Positions 31,910 to 35,579 of a stretch of DNA of 35,579 nt are shown here, piece by piece. Each line of letters starts with the position of its first letter. Position 1 is the stretch's first letter. Both the position numbers and the translations under genes were made by a program. The DNA is from Verrucomicrobiota bacterium. Its GTDB lineage: Bacteria > Verrucomicrobiota > Verrucomicrobiia > Limisphaerales > J093. The notes under the pieces are model-generated. The model saw nothing but the letters and a program-made list of their open reading frames with translations, was not told the origin of the DNA and did no database searches. The stretch is taken from assembly GCA_022710935.1 (NCBI GenBank), contig JAKLFY010000065.1:1-35579 (forward strand), in the 5' to 3' direction.

Positions 31910-34648
31910 ATGCTCGTCATTGGCCATACGTTCCGGATCATTTTGGGCATCGCGCTGATCGCAGGCTTGGCGCTGGGAGGGCCGCGCGGGCGCGCCGCGA
32001 GTTCGGATGAGGATCGGGCGTACGAAGTGGCGATCAAGATGTTCCAGGACGGCCTTTTCGAACTCGCGGATCGGGAATGCGCCAAGTTCGCAGCCGCCTA
32101 CCCGAACTCGGAACGACTCGCCGATGTCGTCGTCGTCCAGGTCCAGGCCAAACTCAAGCGCAACCAGTTCGACGACGCCCTCGCCCTCCTGACCGAGCGC
32201 GCCCCGGCCGCCGGGCCGCGGGCCGATGAGTTCGCGTTCTGGCGCGCCGAGACGCTTGTCCAAAAAGGACAGCCCGGCCCCGCGGCCGACGCCTTCGCCC
32301 ATCTGACGGCCACATTCCCTCAATCGCCGCGGTCCCTGAACGCCGCCTACCGCGAGGCTTACTTCCGTTCCACTCTGGGCGAAACCGATCGAGCGGTGGC
32401 CTTGCTGCGGGACCCCACGGGCGCCTTCGTGCGGACGGCCAATGCGCATCCCGAGGATGAATTTGCCGTGCGGGGGCGCCTGCTGCTTGCCGAGATCCTC
32501 AGCAGCCGGGGCGATCTCCAGGGGGCCGAGGAAGCGCTCGCGGCCATCGGCGACCGCCCCCTGCCGCCCGAACTCGGCTGGGAGCGCGGATTTCTCATGG
32601 CCCGAGTCAAGGTTGGAGCGGGCAAGATCCAGGAGGCCTACCCCCTCTCGACCAACCTCACGGCATCGATCCCCGCGTCCATTCCGCCCGAGCGACGCGC
32701 AGCGGCGCTGCTCATCGAGGCCGACCTGCTCGACCGAATGGGTCAGACAGATCCGGCGCTGCAGACCTACGAGCGCATTCTGGCCGAAAGCCCTGCCGGC
32801 CCGCAACTCGAACAGGCCATCGCGCGCTACGTTGCCCTGAGCCTGCGGGCGCCGGATGTTGCGACCCCGGTTCAGCGGTTCGAGGCTGTGCTCGCGGCGC
32901 ACCCCAACAATGCAGCCCTCGCCCCGGTCCGCCTGACGCTGGGCGAACTCAAACTCAAGCAGTACTATGGGGCCAGGACGGCCGCGGCGCCCGGGGCTTC
33001 GGCGAACCTGGCGCTTGCCACGAACCTCTTGGGACAGGCCCGTGCCCAATTCGACTGGGTGGCGACCAATCGTCCCGCGGGTCCGCTGTTGGGCCGCGCC
33101 CAGCTCAATCGGGGATGGTGCTGTTGGGAAGAAGGCCCGGCGAGCCTGGCTGAAGGCCTCAAGGCGTTCCGGGAAGCCGCGGCGCACTTGCCTTCGTCGG
33201 CTGACCAGACCATTGCGCGGTTCAAGTGGGCCGATTGTCAGCTTCGGCTGTCCGACATCTCCGGAGCGATATCCAACTACTGGATCGTTGCCACCAACGC
33301 GCCGGCAACTCCAGGTGCGACCAACGATTTGACAGCGGAGGCCCTGGCCCAAATCGTCCGCGCAGGCGTCGAGGCCGGCGATCTGGCCAACGCCTCGACC
33401 GCTCTGAACCACCTGTTGCGCGCGGATCCGACCGGACAGCTCGCCGATCGTCCGACTCTGTTGGTGGGCCAGGCCCTCGCACAGTTCGGCCAGCCCCAGG
33501 CCGCTCGGACGCTCTACGATGAATTCCTGCGGCGTTACACAAACTCGGCGCGCCTTCCGGAAATCCGTCTGGCCCTCGCCGAGACATTCGAACTCGAGCG
33601 GGGATGGGACGCCGCTCATGGGGCGTATGCGGCCTGGCTGGGCGCCCACAGCAACAACCCCGCCGTCTCCACCAACATGATTGCCCAGGCCACGTTCGAC
33701 CTGGCGCGCGTCGCCTATCGCGCCCAACCCGACACCAACGCGCTGGCGCTTCTGACGAATTTCGTCCGCCTCTATCCCTATCACACCAACGCCCCGCTCG
33801 CGCAGTATCTGGTCGGCGAATATGCCTTCGGGCAGGGTGATTACGCGGGGGCGGAGCTGCATTTTCTGGATCGCTCGCTAATCCAGAACACGAATCTGCT
33901 CTGGGGCGAACTCACCTACCGCGCCCGGTTGATGGCCGGACGCGCCGCCGTGGCCCGTCAGAGCTACCGCAGCGCCCGAGACCACTTCGATTGGCTGATC
34001 ACCAACGGACCGCTCCACGTGGCCAACTCGCCCATCCCCATTCCGATCGTGGCGGAGGCTTATTTGTTCCGCGGCGACACCTTCGTCCTGGAACCGACTG
34101 AAGCCGAGACCAACAGCCTGGCGCGCTTTGGCGAGGCCATCAACGCCTTCTCCAAAATCACCGAGCGGTTTCCGACCAACGAATTCGCCCCGCTCGCCTG
34201 GGGCCGGATCGGCGAGTGCCACTTCCAACTCGCCACTCTCGATCCCAAACGCTACGACAGCGCCGCCAATGCCTTTCGACGGGTGCTCGAATCGCCCGCC
34301 GACGCCTCCCTGCGGAGCCAGGCCGAGTGGAAACTCGGCGTCGTCCTCGAAAAGCAGGCCCAGCTCAAGCCGCCCCCCGAGCGCGCCGCCCTCTCCGAGC
34401 AGGCGCTCGATCATTACTTGCGCGTCCTCTACGCCAAGAACCTCCGGCCCGACGAGCAGCCCGATCCGTACTGGCTCAAGCGCGCCGGCCTCAGCGCCGC
34501 CGAGCTGGCCGAAAGCCTCAAGAAATGGGATGTGGCCCTCGGACTCACCCGCCGCCTGATCACCGACCTCCCGATCCTCAGACCCCGCCTCGAGAAGAAG
34601 ATCGAGGATCTTCAAGCCGCCCGACAGAGCGCTGAGACGACGCCGTAA
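31910..34648 (+). CDS. large exported TPR-repeat protein, 912 aa
   Basis: The N-terminus has a signal peptide or anchor (about residues 8-30). The rest is almost entirely helical tetratricopeptide-like repeats of the BamD/YbgF type. Examples are AYEVAIKMFQDGLFELADRECAKFAAAYPNSE at the start, and many segments pairing a helix with FPQSPR-, YPYHTN- or FPTNEF-like turns. There is no enzymatic motif. Such proteins scaffold envelope complexes. No tol, pal or bam genes adjoin it; uvrA is upstream, 221 bp away across hairpin-rich DNA. The precise role is unknown. A long antisense frame across it is a GC-bias shadow. Confidence 0.9.
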   Translation: MLVIGHTFRIILGIALIAGLALGGPRGRAASSDEDRAYEVAIKMFQDGLFELADRECAKFAAAYPNSERLADVVVVQVQAKLKRNQFDDALALLTERAPAAGPRADEFAFWRAETLVQKGQPGPAADAFAHLTATFPQSPRSLNAAYREAYFRSTLGETDRAVALLRDPTGAFVRTANAHPEDEFAVRGRLLLAEILSSRGDLQGAEEALAAIGDRPLPPELGWERGFLMARVKVGAGKIQEAYPLSTNLTASIPASIPPERRAAALLIEADLLDRMGQTDPALQTYERILAESPAGPQLEQAIARYVALSLRAPDVATPVQRFEAVLAAHPNNAALAPVRLTLGELKLKQYYGARTAAAPGASANLALATNLLGQARAQFDWVATNRPAGPLLGRAQLNRGWCCWEEGPASLAEGLKAFREAAAHLPSSADQTIARFKWADCQLRLSDISGAISNYWIVATNAPATPGATNDLTAEALAQIVRAGVEAGDLANASTALNHLLRADPTGQLADRPTLLVGQALAQFGQPQAARTLYDEFLRRYTNSARLPEIRLALAETFELERGWDAAHGAYAAWLGAHSNNPAVSTNMIAQATFDLARVAYRAQPDTNALALLTNFVRLYPYHTNAPLAQYLVGEYAFGQGDYAGAELHFLDRSLIQNTNLLWGELTYRARLMAGRAAVARQSYRSARDHFDWLITNGPLHVANSPIPIPIVAEAYLFRGDTFVLEPTEAETNSLARFGEAINAFSKITERFPTNEFAPLAWGRIGECHFQLATLDPKRYDSAANAFRRVLESPADASLRSQAEWKLGVVLEKQAQLKPPPERAALSEQALDHYLRVLYAKNLRPDEQPDPYWLKRAGLSAAELAESLKKWDVALGLTRRLITDLPILRPRLEKKIEDLQAARQSAETTP

Positions 34649-34803
34649 CGCGAAAAGGATGCGAACGGCTCGTGACGGTGCAATGCTCCCCCCGGGGTTC
34701 CGCCCAGATCGGCGAAACGCTGTGGATTCTCACGATTGGCGCAAGGGGCATGGTGCCTTGCCGTTGCGGGAGGACGCAGAGCGCTGACGGGCAGATTTGC
34801 CAG

Positions 34804-35451
34804 TCAGGAGGCCGTCACCGACGCAATCGCAAGCGCGTTCGCGAGGCCTTTGGGATCAGGCGCCCGCTCTTTTGTGTAATGTCGGATCTTCGCCAACTGC
34901 TTGTTGAGAAAGTCATCGGTGAGTTCCGTCTCGTGCGATTCGAGAAGCGGCACGTCGTTCCAGTTCTCGCTCAGATCCACTAGGCCCTGGAGCGCCTTCT
35001 CCTCCACCCCTGCCGCCAAGGCCAGTTGAGCGGTCCTCATGACGCTCTGTTGCGGTGCGAGCATTCCTCCCGCAGCATCGCGATAAACCGTGGGTGCCCG
35101 CTCTGACTGCGGCGCGCGCAACTTGCCGTAGAACTCGACTTCCTTTGCATAGTTGGCCTGATAAGCCTGGATCAGGGCTTCGGCATTCGCCGGTGTTAGG
35201 TCCGGCGAGTTGGCGATCTGCTGGCAGCACTCGATGAACAGCGTGTGTGCCAGAGCGTCCTCGCCCCGGCTGATCCTCTCTCGAACCTGCTTCCATTTTT
35301 CGTGAAACGCCAGATTCGTGTAGTCGTTGCGGACGTCCGCTCCCTGAACCTCGACCAAGCAGTAGTCATAAGCGTTGAGCGGCTGAAGCGATTCCCGAGC
35401 GCCGCCGACCTTGAGTATGCCTTCTTGCACCCACAGTTCGTCAGCCTTCAT
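34804..35451 (-). CDS. unrecognised protein, 215 aa
   Basis: An intact ATG-to-TGA frame with the amino-acid balance of a real protein. I do not recognise the family. The first 50 residues are mixed alpha/beta (ELWVQEGILKVGG, YDYCLVEVQGADV). The remainder is mostly helical and acidic (FHEKWKQVRERISRGEDALAHTLFIECCQQIA, AEALIQAYQANYAKEVEFYGKL), ending in a basic stretch. It has no signal peptide, membrane segment or catalytic motif. A purine-rich GAGGTGGAAG lies 8-17 nt before the ATG. It follows by 28 bp the 3' end of another reverse-strand frame that enters from the right edge, so the two may be an operon. Confidence 0.6.
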   Translation of the reverse strand: MKADELWVQEGILKVGGARESLQPLNAYDYCLVEVQGADVRNDYTNLAFHEKWKQVRERISRGEDALAHTLFIECCQQIANSPDLTPANAEALIQAYQANYAKEVEFYGKLRAPQSERAPTVYRDAAGGMLAPQQSVMRTAQLALAAGVEEKALQGLVDLSENWNDVPLLESHETELTDDFLNKQLAKIRHYTKERAPDPKGLANALAIASVTAS

Positions 35452-35479
35452 GGCCTGACTTCCACCTCGTTTTTGTACA

Positions 35480-35579
35480 CTAGGAGTTGAGGAGGGACCG
35501 GTCGATCGTCTTGAGGATGAGTTCCTGTTTTCTGGTCAGAGTGACGACTCGGGACAGTTGGAAGCGCTGTCTGGCATCG
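35480..35579 (-). CDS. partial 3' end of a reverse-strand gene running off the window
   Basis: From the right edge a reverse-strand frame gives about 32 residues before a TAG at 35480-35482, reading RQRFQLSRVVTLTRKQELILKTIDRSLLNS. It is helix-like and mixed in charge, unlike the Arg/Pro-rich chance frames of this DNA. The stop sits 28 bp before the start of the next gene on the same strand, as expected for an operon. Too little is visible to name it. Confidence 0.4.
   Translation of the reverse strand, partial: DARQRFQLSRVVTLTRKQELILKTIDRSLLNS

Noticed and set aside
31880-33862. Reverse open frame of 660 codons opposite the TPR gene
   Set aside because: Antisense shadow, lacking any domain. 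The forward frame has a signal peptide and TPR pattern.

Overview
The window is GC-rich bacterial DNA of about 35.6 kb with no rRNA, tRNA, CRISPR array or recognisable insertion sequence. The gene mix suggests a Verrucomicrobiota-type (PVC group) heterotroph. It contains secreted glycan-active enzymes with twin-arginine signals (GH33 sialidase, GH29 fucosidase, Gfo/Idh/MocA oxidoreductase, exported aldo/keto-reductase-like protein), a very long exported beta-propeller-like repeat protein, a VTC plus DUF4956 pair, and hairpin-rich intergenic elements. The phylum is an inference; no marker RNA is present to fix it.

Layout. Positions 1-2085 are poor in genes: one unrecognised reverse-strand gene (343-1287), two likely gene remnants (a pRiA4b ORF-3-like N-terminus and a formylglycine-generating-enzyme fragment) and short tandem repeats. 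Next is reverse-strand recD2 (2086-4281). Its start lies about 40 bp from a forward-strand GH29 alpha-L-fucosidase that has lost its N-terminal part (4321-5715), which looks like a rearrangement scar. Positions 5840-10685 form a forward run of small and housekeeping genes: a DUF1232-like protein, a radical SAM protein, ispD, a ctp-type S41 protease and tsaD. A reverse-strand set, HIT hydrolase-phoH-ybeY (12772 down to 10570), converges on tsaD and overlaps it by 116 bp.

A palindromic element (12836-12957) separates this set from a CsgG-like exported protein (13042-14037). A reverse-strand block follows: the repeat protein of about 1019 residues (14128-17187), then a VTC-domain polyphosphate-polymerase-like protein and its DUF4956 membrane partner (17444-18881). 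tyrS, a half-size TauE/SafE permease, leuD without leuC, and a PBP4-type D-Ala-D-Ala carboxypeptidase come next.

Positions 23583-28561 hold four reverse-strand carbohydrate-related genes: Gfo/Idh/MocA, then a sialidase translationally coupled to a uronate-isomerase-family protein, then a Tat-exported aldo/keto-reductase-like protein. uvrA (28725-31688) and a long exported TPR-type protein (31910-34648) close the forward-strand part. The right end has one unrecognised reverse gene and the 3' end of another.

The most notable points are the decapitated fucosidase at the recD2 junction, three hairpin-rich intergenic elements of similar architecture, the YbeY with an altered metal-ligand motif and an antisense overlap with tsaD, the repeat protein with a 53-bp identical tract between adjacent repeats, and the ATGA-coupled sialidase/uronate-isomerase-like pair. 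I did not see a clear-cut new defence or mobile system.
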